This document shows, one piece after another, positions 8,607 to 16,674 of a stretch of 64,000 nt of DNA. The position numbers and the translations under genes were made by a program. The notes beneath the pieces are model-generated. The model was not told the DNA's origin and ran no database searches. It was given only the letters and a program-made list of their open reading frames with translations. Source of the stretch: Bradyrhizobium erythrophlei (GTDB lineage Bacteria; Pseudomonadota; Alphaproteobacteria; Rhizobiales; Xanthobacteraceae); NCBI RefSeq assembly GCF_900129505.1, contig NZ_LT670818.1, positions 3,691,001 to 3,755,000 on the forward strand, in the 5' to 3' direction. The first letter of the stretch is position 1; each line of letters starts with the position of its first letter.

Positions 8607-9764
8607 TCAGCTGCCGTTCGTGCGAACAAGAGCGGCGCCCGAGGCAAGCCGGTTCTGGGTTTCACGCTCGGCGAGCACGGTCGCCTTGGTGTCGACGGTC
8701 GGCTCCGCGGACATGCCCGGGCGCAGCAGCCCGGCCAGGCGGTGATCGTCGAGCGCGATCTTCACCGGCACCCGCTGCACGATCTTGGTGAAATTGCCGG
8801 TGGCGTTGTCCGGCGGCAGCAGCGCGAATTCAAGCCCGCTCGCAGGCGACAGGCTGTCGACATGACCCCTGAGCCTGGTACCGCTGAAGCCGTCGATGCT
8901 GATTTCGACGGGCTGGCCGTTGCGCACATAAGTGAGCTGGGTCTCCTTGAAGTTCGCCACCACATAGACCGCGTCGAGCGGGACCACCGCCATCAGCTGT
9001 GTTCCGGCCTGCACGAACTGGCCGACCCGCAGCGACCGCGCGCCGACGGTGCCGTCGACCGGCGCCGATATCTCCGTGTAGGAAAGGTTCAGCGCCGCCT
9101 GCTGTGCGACCGCGCGCGCCCGATCCAGTTGCGCGACGGCCTTGGCGCGGTCGGTGGTGAGAACGTCGACCTTCCGCTGCGCCGCCAGCAGACCGGACTG
9201 GCCGTGCTGAACTTGCGCGGTCTTCTCGCGTAGCGCCGCGTCGGTTTGCTGGGCACGCTGGATCGTGCCGGAGCCGCTCTTCATCAGATCGTCGTAGCGG
9301 GCGCGTTCTTCCTCGGCGAATTTCAGATTCGCTTGCGCCGCCGCGACGTCCGCGGTGCCCTGTTCGATGATCGGCTGCTGCAGGGCGAGTTGCGCATCGA
9401 GATTGCGTACCGCGGCCTCGGAGCCCGCGACGTCGGCCTGCGCCTGCTCCAGCGCGGTGCGGAAATCGCGGTCGTCGATCCGGGCCAGCAACTGCCCGGC
9501 CTTGACCGGCTGGTTGTCGCCGACCAGCACCGTGTCGATATAGCCGGACACCTTCGGCGAGATGATCGTGGAGTCGGCCTTGACGTAGGCGTCGTCGGTG
9601 GTTTCCAGGTAGCGCCCGGTGGTCAGGTAGCCGTAGCCGAAATCGGCCGTACCGGCGATTCCGAGGGCTACCGCCAGCGCCAGGGCCGCCCGCTTGATCG
9701 CCAGCCGGGACGGGAGGAGACTGGTTTTATTAGGTAAATCAGCGATATAGGATTGATCCGACAT
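8607..9764 (-). CDS. HlyD/EmrA-type membrane-fusion protein
   Basis: The 385-residue periplasmic adaptor has an N-terminal membrane anchor (about residues 20-45) and a lipoyl/barrel-sandwich half-motif TTDDAYVKADSTIISPKVSG. An alanine- and glutamine-rich coiled-coil hairpin follows (about 95-210), then the second half-motif AALNLSYTEISAPVDGTVG and a C-terminal beta-barrel. ATG 9764 has AGGAGG six bases upstream, so the longer upstream frame is rejected. It links the EmrB-type pump to an outer-membrane channel for drug or toxin export. It is transcribed away from the LysR gene. Confidence 0.92.
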   Translation of the reverse strand: MSDQSYIADLPNKTSLLPSRLAIKRAALALAVALGIAGTADFGYGYLTTGRYLETTDDAYVKADSTIISPKVSGYIDTVLVGDNQPVKAGQLLARIDDRDFRTALEQAQADVAGSEAAVRNLDAQLALQQPIIEQGTADVAAAQANLKFAEEERARYDDLMKSGSGTIQRAQQTDAALREKTAQVQHGQSGLLAAQRKVDVLTTDRAKAVAQLDRARAVAQQAALNLSYTEISAPVDGTVGARSLRVGQFVQAGTQLMAVVPLDAVYVVANFKETQLTYVRNGQPVEISIDGFSGTRLRGHVDSLSPASGLEFALLPPDNATGNFTKIVQRVPVKIALDDHRLAGLLRPGMSAEPTVDTKATVLAERETQNRLASGAALVRTNGS

Positions 9765-9843
9765 GGCATCCTCCTGAAACGGGAAGGCGTCCTCGCTAGA
9801 GGCCGTTTGAGATGCCCAATAGATGCAATGATCCCTGCGGTGT

Positions 9844-9890
9844 GATAATTGGAAAAAAAATGGAAGCATTATCCAGTGTCGACGGATAAT
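9844..9890. promoter_or_regulatory. LysR-type operator region between emrA-like and lysR genes
   Basis: ATTATCC (9868-9874) and GGATAAT (9884-9890) are perfect 7-base inverted arms separated by nine bases. An upstream GATAAT at 9844 extends the array. The left 33 bases match 8537-8569 at 26 positions. This divergent gap is where an autoregulated LysR protein normally binds, with one arm next to each promoter. Confidence 0.6.
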
Positions 9891-9895
9891 CGGAG

Positions 9896-10813
9896 ATGGG
9901 GATGGACCGGCTGACCAGTCTGACGGCCTTTGTCCGGGTGGTGGATAACGGCGGATTCTCGGCCGCCGGCCGCAAGCTCAACATGTCGACGACGATGGTG
10001 AGCAACCACGTCCAGGCGCTGGAAGAGCGGCTGGGTGCACGGCTACTACAGCGCACGACGCGCAAGGTCAGTCTCACCGAGGTCGGCAAGGCCTATTACG
10101 ATCGCGCCACGCAGATCCTGGCCGATCTCGAACAGGCGGACGAGATTGCGGGCGCCTCGCAATCGACGCCACGCGGCACGCTGCGCATCTACGCCGCGAC
10201 CCACATCATCCAGTTCGTAGCACCCGTGGTCGCCGAATTTCTCAGCTCATATTCCGAGGTCAAGGTCGACCTGACCATCGGCGAAAAAAACGTCGACCTG
10301 ATCGACGAGGGCTACGATCTCGCGGTCCGGCTCACGCCGCCGCCGGATTCCAGCCTGATCGTTCGCAGCCTCGCGACCTGGCGCCATGTGCTGTGCTGTT
10401 CGCCGGCCTATCTGGAGAAACACGGACCGTTCCGGCAATTGTCCGAACTCGAGAATCATAATTGCATCCGCCACGAGCTCTATCCGTTTCAGGACGGCTG
10501 GCACTTCGTCGACCGCAAGGGGACGCCAGCAGCGGTGCGCGTGTCCGGCAATCTCGTCTCTAACAGCGGCGAGACGCTGCGCCGGGCCACGCTGCAAGGC
10601 GTCGGCGTTTGGCTGGGGGCGGGGTTTCTGGTCGGCGACGACCTCGATGCCGGCCGCCTGGTTCGTCTGTTGCCCGAATATCGGCCGGTCGAAATGGCGA
10701 TGAACGCGATCTATCCGCATCGCCATCATCTGTCGGCCAAGGTCCGCAGCTTCATCGATCTCCTGGTCCAGCACAGCGCCGAACAGCAGAAGCTGATCAA
10801 TCCCTATTCCTGA
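9896..10813 (+). CDS. LysR-family transcriptional regulator of the efflux genes
   Basis: The 305-residue protein has an N-terminal winged helix-turn-helix (residues 5-65: RLTSLTAFVRVVDNGGFSAA, then MVSNHVQALEERLGARLLQR) and a two-lobed effector domain. The layout is that of LTTR proteins that control a divergent efflux or detoxification gene. The start is ATG 9896 or ATG 9902; they differ by two residues. It sits head-to-head with the EmrA-like gene, and inverted repeats fill the gap, so direct and autogenous control is likely. The inducer is unknown. Confidence 0.92.
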   Translation: MGMDRLTSLTAFVRVVDNGGFSAAGRKLNMSTTMVSNHVQALEERLGARLLQRTTRKVSLTEVGKAYYDRATQILADLEQADEIAGASQSTPRGTLRIYAATHIIQFVAPVVAEFLSSYSEVKVDLTIGEKNVDLIDEGYDLAVRLTPPPDSSLIVRSLATWRHVLCCSPAYLEKHGPFRQLSELENHNCIRHELYPFQDGWHFVDRKGTPAAVRVSGNLVSNSGETLRRATLQGVGVWLGAGFLVGDDLDAGRLVRLLPEYRPVEMAMNAIYPHRHHLSAKVRSFIDLLVQHSAEQQKLINPYS

Positions 10814-10892
10814 TCGCCGCGCATGCATGGCGCTGCGCCGGCAGCCGTGATCTGTTATGGCGTCGTCGGGACGCGAAGCGAAACGGGTGCAC

Positions 10893-11882
10893 ATGGGAAC
10901 TCAACTCAATTCAAAAAATGCCGCTCGTCTGTTCGCGCTTGCAGCATTGCTGCTGCCTGCGCTGTCGACGAGCTCCGCCTCGGCGGCTTATCCGGACCGG
11001 CCGATCAGGATCGTCGTGCCGTTTGCGCCGGGCGGCGGGACCGATGTGGTGGCGCGCACGCTGGCGCAGGAGATGGCCAGGGATCTCGGCGCGAGCATCG
11101 TCATCGAAAACAAGGCGGGGGCCGGGACCATCCTCGGCACGCAGGCGGTGGCGTCCAGTGAACCCGACGGCTACACGCTGCTGATGGGGACGTTTGCCAA
11201 TGCGGTCAATCCGAGCCTAAAGGCCAGCCTGCCTTACGATCCGCACGCGGATTTCGCTCCCGTCGCGCTGATCGCGCGCTCCTTCAATATCGTCGTGGTC
11301 AATCTGAAATCCCCGTATCATTCGATCGCCGATCTGATCGCAGCCGCAAAGGCCGAGCCGGAAAAACTGTCCTACGGGACCTATGGCACCGGCACCTCGG
11401 CGCATCTGGCGGGCGAATTGTTCAAGAATCTCGCCAAGGTCAACTTGACCACGGTGCCGTACAAGGGCGCCGCGCCCGCTATCACCGATCTGATCGGCGG
11501 ACGGATCCAGGTGATGTTCACGACGGTCGCCAGTGCCGCCTCGCTCGTCCAGGGCGGGCAGCTGCGCGCCTTGGCGGTGACCTCGGCGCAGCGCTCGCCG
11601 GCTTTTCCTGACGTGCCGACCGTCGCCGAGGCCGGCGTTCCCGGTTACTCCGCGGAGAGTTGGTATGGCCTGTTCGCGCCGGCTAAAACGCCCGCGGATG
11701 TCGTAGATCGCCTCAACAGATCCGCCGCCGCGGCGGTGCAATCCGAGGCGTTCAGGAAGCTCGGCGTCAACGAGGGCCTCGTCATGGTCGCGAGACCGCC
11801 GCAAGAACTCGACCGCTATTTCCGCGGCGAGGAGGCGCGCTGGCGCAAAGTGATCCAGGATGCCGGGATCACCGCCGAATAG
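10893..11882 (+). CDS. Bug/TctC-family tripartite tricarboxylate-type binding protein 1
   Basis: This 329-residue secreted protein has a signal peptide of about 30 residues ending SASA-AYPDRPIRIVVPFAPGG, the hallmark N-terminus of Bug proteins. Further family motifs are NKAGAGTILGTQAVASSEPDGYTLL and YGTYGTGTSAHLAGELF. Bug proteins bind carboxylates or other small solutes in the periplasm. No TctA or TctB membrane subunit is nearby, so it is an orphan that may serve a remote transporter or a sensor. The start is ATG 10893, giving a clean signal peptide. It opens the plus-strand part of the catabolic region. Confidence 0.9.
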   Translation: MGTQLNSKNAARLFALAALLLPALSTSSASAAYPDRPIRIVVPFAPGGGTDVVARTLAQEMARDLGASIVIENKAGAGTILGTQAVASSEPDGYTLLMGTFANAVNPSLKASLPYDPHADFAPVALIARSFNIVVVNLKSPYHSIADLIAAAKAEPEKLSYGTYGTGTSAHLAGELFKNLAKVNLTTVPYKGAAPAITDLIGGRIQVMFTTVASAASLVQGGQLRALAVTSAQRSPAFPDVPTVAEAGVPGYSAESWYGLFAPAKTPADVVDRLNRSAAAAVQSEAFRKLGVNEGLVMVARPPQELDRYFRGEEARWRKVIQDAGITAE

Positions 11883-11974
11883 CGGTTTCCCGCCGGAATA
11901 TTTGCCAGTTGAGGGGGTTGCAGCCACTATCGACAGACTGGACAACGAAAACAAACGTCAACTGTGAGGATATA

Positions 11975-12520
11975 ATGCGTTCGATCGTTTCGATGAGCCT
12001 GGCCGCCTGCGCCATGGCGGTACTGAGTTCGCCGAGCTTTGCCCAAACCCCGGCTCCGGCGGCGCCGCCGGCGCAACCTGCAGCAGGCGGAACGCCCGAC
12101 GCGATTCCCTTCGACATTCCCTATGGCCAATCGATCGGGCTCGAACGCGCCAAGCAGGTGATGGCCGCGGCCGAAGCCGAAGCCAAGCGCCGAAACTGGA
12201 AGATGAACATCGCCGTGGTCGATACCAATGGCGAGCTTGTCCATTTCGAGCGGATGGAGGGTGCGCAGATCGCAGGCGTTGGGATCTCGCAGGGTAAGGC
12301 CCGCACCGCGGCCCGTTATCGTCGGGAGTCCCGGGCGTTCTACAATGCCTATGAAACCGGCCACGCCTATACCGGCACGCTCGATCCGACCCTGGTCGCG
12401 AGCCCCGGCGGGTTTCCGCTGGTCGAAGCCGGCAAGCTGATCGGCGCGGTGGGCTGCAGCGGCGGCACCGGCGATCAGGACGCCGCGATTTGCAAGGTCG
12501 GCGCCGAGGTTGTGAAATAG
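11975..12520 (+). CDS. Exported GlcG/HbpS-like protein (DUF336)
   Basis: The 181-residue protein has a cleavable signal peptide (MRSIVSMSLAACAMAVLSS, cut near FAQ-TP), a proline/alanine-rich linker and a GlcG/HbpS domain. Characteristic strings are LERAKQVMAAAEAEAKRRNW, VVDTNGELVHFERM, GKARTAARYRR, GGFPLVEAGKLIGAVGCSGG and DAAICKVGAE. The family includes haem-binding HbpS and proteins linked to small-molecule catabolism; the exact role here is unknown. GTGAGG precedes ATG 11975. It lies between a Bug protein and a symporter, so a periplasmic role in sensing or handling the same solute is possible. Confidence 0.85.
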   Translation: MRSIVSMSLAACAMAVLSSPSFAQTPAPAAPPAQPAAGGTPDAIPFDIPYGQSIGLERAKQVMAAAEAEAKRRNWKMNIAVVDTNGELVHFERMEGAQIAGVGISQGKARTAARYRRESRAFYNAYETGHAYTGTLDPTLVASPGGFPLVEAGKLIGAVGCSGGTGDQDAAICKVGAEVVK

Positions 12521-12596
12521 CGCGACACCTGTGCCGGACGCGGCACAGCGTCCTTCACGCTGCTCCGCAGAGCGGGGATCAACACCGACATATGGA

Positions 12597-12642
12597 CCCC
12601 GGATCAGCAGCGCACCGCAGTGGCGTTGCGCTGCATCCGGGG
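12597..12642. repeat. Imperfect palindromic intergenic repeat
   Basis: CCCCGGATCAGCAGCGC (12597-12613) pairs imperfectly with GCGCTGCATCCGGGG (12628-12642). The surrounding bases 12540-12660 carry further CCGGGG and GCGGGG fragments. It resembles the CCCGG-rich intergenic palindromes common in Bradyrhizobium, from memory. It lies between the HbpS-like gene and the transporter pair. Confidence 0.6.
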
Positions 12643-12764
12643 CATACCCCGGTCGCCGCGCCGCAGTAGCGGCAAATTTGTCGGCCGGCGCAACAATTCG
12701 GTTCCAAAATCGTTTGATGCACGAAAGCCGGCTCGACAGGCCGGCAGGGATCCGGAGTACGTCC

Positions 12765-12944
12765 ATGTGGCTATTGTTGCTGGTGCCGTTCGTCGGCCTG
12801 CTGTGGGTGCCGTTCTACAATTTCCTGGAGCCGGCACTGTTCGGCTTTCCGTTCTTCTATTGGTACCAGCTGGCATGGGTGCCGGTCAGCTCGCTGTTGA
12901 TCTGGCTGGTCTATCGCAGCCGCGCTTCCGACGAAGCGCCCTGA
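12765..12944 (+). CDS. DUF3311 small membrane protein
   Basis: The 59-residue protein has two hydrophobic segments (WLLLLVPFVGLLWVPF and FPFFYWYQLAWVPVSSLLIW) and a charged tail. This matches DUF3311, a short family almost always encoded directly before an SSS-type solute symporter, as here (15 bases upstream). It is probably an accessory subunit of that symporter. ATG 12765 has CCGGAG seven bases upstream; a longer frame from 12718 (MHESRLD) is possible but less likely. Confidence 0.82.
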   Translation: MWLLLLVPFVGLLWVPFYNFLEPALFGFPFFYWYQLAWVPVSSLLIWLVYRSRASDEAP

Positions 12945-12959
12945 GAGGGAGGCTGCATC

Positions 12960-14456
12960 ATGGCCGATCGGATCGACTGGGTTGCGCTTGCGGTCTTCCT
13001 GTTCTTCTTCGCCCTCGTCACCGTGATGGGCTTCCTCGCCGCGCGCTGGCGATCGGGCCCGGTCAGCGCGCATCTCGACGAATGGGGTTTGGGCGGTCGG
13101 CAATTCGGCACCTGGATCACCTGGTTCCTGGTCGGCGGCGATTTCTATACGGCCTACACCGTGATTGCGGTGCCGGCGCTGGTCTACGCGGTCGGCGCCT
13201 TCGGCTTTTTCGCGCTGCCTTACACGATCATCGTCTATCCCTTCGTGTTCGCGGTCATGCCGCTGCTGTGGAAGACGGCGCATGCCAACGGCTATGTCAC
13301 CGCCGCGGACGTGGTCCACGGCGCGTACAATTCGCACGGCCTCGAGCTTGCGGTTGCCGTCACCGGCATGGTCGCCACCATGCCCTACATCGCGCTGCAG
13401 CTGGTCGGTATGGGCGCGGTGATCAAGACCATGGGTCCGACCGGCGATTTGCCGATCATCGCCGCCTTCATCATTCTCGCGCTCTACACCTATAGCTCAG
13501 GCTTGCGGGCGCCGGCGCTGATTGCCTTCGTCAAGGACACCATGATCTATATCGTGGTGCTGGTCGCGGTTGTAGTAGTGCCGGCGAAGCTCGGCGGCTA
13601 TGGCGCGGTATTCTCCGCCGCCAATGATGCGTTCGTGGCCAAGGGCGGCGACACCGGCCTGACCTTGAAGCCGTCGCAGATGCTGCCTTATGCGACGCTG
13701 GCACTCGGCTCGGCGCTGGCCGCGTTCATGTATCCGCATACGCTGACCGGAATCTTCGCCTCCAAATCGGCCGACACCATCCGGAAGAACGCGATCCTGC
13801 TGCCAGCCTATACGCTGCTACTGGGCCTGATCGCCCTGCTCGGCTACATGGCCCATGCCGCCCATATCAAGGTGACCTCGAACAATGATGTGGTGCCGGT
13901 ACTGTTCCAGACGCTGTTTCCGTCCTGGTTCGCGGGCTTCGCGTTCTCGGCGATTGCGATCGGCGCGCTGGTGCCGGCCGCGATCATGAGCATCGGTGCG
14001 GCCAACCTGTTCACCCGCAATGTCTGGAAATCCTATGTCGATCCCGGCATCAGCCACGCCGGCGAGGCGGCGGTCGCAAAAATTGCCTCGCTGGTCGTCA
14101 AGTTAGGCGCGCTCATCTTCACGCTGTTCCTGCCGGTGCAATATGCGCTCGATTTGCAGCTGCTCGGTGGCTTGTGGATCCTGCAGACCTTTCCGGCGCT
14201 GGTCTTTGGATTGTTCACGCGCTGGTTCCGCGCCGAAGGCCTGCTGTTGGGCTGGGCCGCGGGGATTCTCTGGGGCTCGTGGACCGCGTGGGACAACGGG
14301 CTGAAGCCGCTCGCGACCATCGATCTCGGCGGCGCCAGTTATGTCTTCTATGTCGGGCTCGGTGCATTGATTCTCAACATAGCCGTTGCGGTGATCGCGA
14401 CCACGGTCGTTGGGTTGATTTCGCCGGATCGCAGCCGCGCAGCGGTTCGGCCATAG
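12960..14456 (+). CDS. Sodium:solute symporter (SSS family)
   Basis: The 498-residue inner-membrane transporter has about 13 hydrophobic segments. Family hallmarks are LGGRQFGTWITWFLVGGDFYTA in the first helices, the GAVIKTMGPTGDLPI loop, AFIILALYTYSSGLRAPALIAFVKD, and the sodium-site helix region AFAFSAIAIGALVPAAIMSIGAANLFTRN. SSS members import carboxylates, sugars or amino acids with Na+. It follows the DUF3311 gene at 15 bases, with GAGAGGGAGG before ATG 12960. The substrate is probably shared with the nearby dehydrogenase, monooxygenase and FAH enzyme. Confidence 0.92.
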   Translation: MADRIDWVALAVFLFFFALVTVMGFLAARWRSGPVSAHLDEWGLGGRQFGTWITWFLVGGDFYTAYTVIAVPALVYAVGAFGFFALPYTIIVYPFVFAVMPLLWKTAHANGYVTAADVVHGAYNSHGLELAVAVTGMVATMPYIALQLVGMGAVIKTMGPTGDLPIIAAFIILALYTYSSGLRAPALIAFVKDTMIYIVVLVAVVVVPAKLGGYGAVFSAANDAFVAKGGDTGLTLKPSQMLPYATLALGSALAAFMYPHTLTGIFASKSADTIRKNAILLPAYTLLLGLIALLGYMAHAAHIKVTSNNDVVPVLFQTLFPSWFAGFAFSAIAIGALVPAAIMSIGAANLFTRNVWKSYVDPGISHAGEAAVAKIASLVVKLGALIFTLFLPVQYALDLQLLGGLWILQTFPALVFGLFTRWFRAEGLLLGWAAGILWGSWTAWDNGLKPLATIDLGGASYVFYVGLGALILNIAVAVIATTVVGLISPDRSRAAVRP

Positions 14457-14472
14457 GCACCGTCTGATCTTC

Positions 14473-15258
14473 CTAGATCTTCTCCGCAACAAACCGGTTG
14501 CGCAGCGTGCCGATGCCGGTGATCTCGATCTCGACGACGTCGCCCGCTTTCAGGTCGGGGGAGGCGCCATCGGTGCCCATCCAGATCACGTCGCCCGGCC
14601 ACAGCGTGAAGTATGTCGTCAATTCGACGATGAACGGCTTGATGCCGAAGATCATGTCGTTGGTGCGGAAGCGGCCGGTCTCCTTGCCGTTGACCTTGAC
14701 GATGGTTTCCATGCTGTCGAGATCGACCTCGGTTTCGATCCATGGTCCCATCGGCTTGAAAGTGTCGGCATTCTTGGATCGCCACAGCCCGCGATCGGCC
14801 TTCTGCCAGGTGCGCTCGCTGACATCGTTGCCGATGGTGTAGCCGAACACGCAGGACATCGCGTTGGCGTCGGTGAGATGCTTTGCCTTCTTGCCGATCA
14901 CGACCACCAGCTCGCCCTCATAGTGGATCTTCTCGGTGGCGGTGGCCGGGATCACGACGTCTTCGTCATGCGCGATCAGCGCATTCTGCGCGCGGTAGCC
15001 GATTTCGGGGCGGTCGGGCACGTTGGGCACCTCGCCGCGCTTGTCCGCGGCTTCCTTGAGATGCTTGAGGTAATTGAGGCCGACGCAATAGAAGGTGCGC
15101 GGCATGACAGGCAGTTCGATTTTGACCTCTTTCAGGGCATGCGTGCGCTGGGAGCGCTGCCATTCCCCGAGAGGATCGCCGCTGACCGCAATCACGCGGT
15201 CGCCTTCGACGATGCCCCAGGAGGTCTGCCCATTCGCGGTGAACTGAAGCCAGCGCAT
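14473..15258 (-). CDS. Fumarylacetoacetate hydrolase-family protein
   Basis: The 261-residue protein has the FAH/HpcE C-terminal fold. Visible features are the loop YCVGLNYLKHLKEA with its catalytic histidine and the metal ligands in HYEGELVVVIGKKA and GNDVSERTWQ. FAH-family enzymes hydrolyse or decarboxylate 2-oxo or acyl-pyruvate-type intermediates of aromatic and other catabolic pathways. It is convergent with the symporter gene and 17 bases downstream of the flavin monooxygenase gene, so the minus-strand trio (FAH, LLM, Ldh) looks like one operon. Confidence 0.88.
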   Translation of the reverse strand: MRWLQFTANGQTSWGIVEGDRVIAVSGDPLGEWQRSQRTHALKEVKIELPVMPRTFYCVGLNYLKHLKEAADKRGEVPNVPDRPEIGYRAQNALIAHDEDVVIPATATEKIHYEGELVVVIGKKAKHLTDANAMSCVFGYTIGNDVSERTWQKADRGLWRSKNADTFKPMGPWIETEVDLDSMETIVKVNGKETGRFRTNDMIFGIKPFIVELTTYFTLWPGDVIWMGTDGASPDLKAGDVVEIEITGIGTLRNRFVAEKI

Positions 15259-15275
15259 GCTTTATCCTTATTGGT

Positions 15276-16643
15276 TTATTCCGCCGCGGCCTGCGGCTGC
15301 GTTTTCCAGGCGCCGGCTACGGGGCGCGGCAGACCCAAATTTTCGCGCAAGGTCTTGCCGGCATAATCGCGGTGAAACAGGCCGCGACGCTGCAATTCCG
15401 GAACCACGTGACGGACGAAATCCGCATACGACCCCGGCACATAGGTCGCGGCGATGACAAAGCCGTCGCAGCCGCGGCCGACGAACATCTCCTCCAGTTT
15501 GTCGGCGATCTCCTTTGGTCCGCCGACGACCGCGTCCGCGGTCTGGCCGCGGCCGGAGAAGGTGACGAAATCGCGCGCACTCGGGTTGGTCTTGCCCGAG
15601 GTCTTGAGCACGCCGTCGCGGATGCCGATGATGCCCTGCATGCTCTGGAGTTCTTCGGTCGTCAGCGGCTCGTCGATGCCCTTGGAGGCGAAATCGTAGT
15701 TCAGTCCCTCCGACAACAGCGACAGCGCGTCGATCTCCAGCGGCAGCTTTTCGATCAGCGCCATCTTGTCCTCGGCCTCGGATTTGGTCGCGCCACAGAC
15801 CGGCGTGGTCAGGTTGCAGAGAAACATCTGGTCGGGATCGCGGCCAGCCTTGGCGGCCTCGTTGCGGACCGCGTCATAGCCTTGTTTGGCGCCGGCCAGA
15901 TTGCGCGCGGCTGTGAAGATCACCTCGCCCCATCGTCCGGCAAAGCGCTGGCCGCGGCCAGAGGCGCCGGCCTGGATGATGACGGGATGGCCCTGGCTCG
16001 AGCGCGGCACCGTGAACGGGCCGCGCGACTTGTAGAAGGCGCCATGATGGCCGAGGCGCTTGACCTTGGTCGGATCGGCGAACCGGCCGCTCTTCTTGTC
16101 GATCAGCAGCGCGCCGTCTTCCCAGGAATCCCAGTGGCCGAGCACCACTTCCATGAATTCGTCGGCGCGGTCATAGCGGAAATCATGGTCGAGATGGGCA
16201 TCCTTGCCCATGTTGTGGGCTTCGCCGTCGTTGACCGATGTCACCACGTTCCAGGCCGCGCGGCCGCCAGTCATCAGATCGAGCGTGGCGAAGCGGCGCG
16301 CGACGTCGAATGGTTCGTAATAGGTGGTCGAGCAGGTCGAGGCGAGGCCGAGATTTTCGGTCGCCATCCCCATCGCCGTCAGCACGATGACCGGGTCCAT
16401 CTTGACGCAGCGGATGCCGTATTCGACGGTGTGGGCGTGGTCGTCGCCGTAGCGATCCGGCATCGCCAGCCGATCGTCGAAAAACGCCATGTGGAATTTT
16501 CCGGATTCCAGGATCCGCCCGATCTCCTGATAATAATCCGCCGACATCGAATCGTCGCGCGATTCCGGATGGCGCCATGAGCTCGGCAGGTTGGTGCAGT
16601 TCTGCGCCTGCAGGAAGCCGACCAGTACCATTTGCCGCGTCAT
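15276..16643 (-). CDS. LLM-class FMN-dependent monooxygenase (NtaA/SnaA/DszA type)
   Basis: The 455-residue protein belongs to the two-component bacterial luciferase-like group that uses reduced FMN from a separate reductase. Motifs include FDDRLAMPDRYGDDHAHTVEYG, TSVNDGEAHNMGKDAHLDHDFRYDRADEF split by the flavin-binding region, SSQGHPVIIQAG and a C-terminal APTTPDE-like segment replaced by YVPGSYADFVRHVVPELQRRGL. Characterised relatives attack nitrilotriacetate, EDTA, dibenzothiophene sulfone or pristinamycin precursors. No reductase gene is nearby. It is encoded between the FAH and Ldh genes and probably acts on the same unknown compound. Confidence 0.9.
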   Translation of the reverse strand: MTRQMVLVGFLQAQNCTNLPSSWRHPESRDDSMSADYYQEIGRILESGKFHMAFFDDRLAMPDRYGDDHAHTVEYGIRCVKMDPVIVLTAMGMATENLGLASTCSTTYYEPFDVARRFATLDLMTGGRAAWNVVTSVNDGEAHNMGKDAHLDHDFRYDRADEFMEVVLGHWDSWEDGALLIDKKSGRFADPTKVKRLGHHGAFYKSRGPFTVPRSSQGHPVIIQAGASGRGQRFAGRWGEVIFTAARNLAGAKQGYDAVRNEAAKAGRDPDQMFLCNLTTPVCGATKSEAEDKMALIEKLPLEIDALSLLSEGLNYDFASKGIDEPLTTEELQSMQGIIGIRDGVLKTSGKTNPSARDFVTFSGRGQTADAVVGGPKEIADKLEEMFVGRGCDGFVIAATYVPGSYADFVRHVVPELQRRGLFHRDYAGKTLRENLGLPRPVAGAWKTQPQAAAE

Positions 16644-16674
16644 GCTGTTCTCCCTGTGCCCGCCGGATGCGAAA

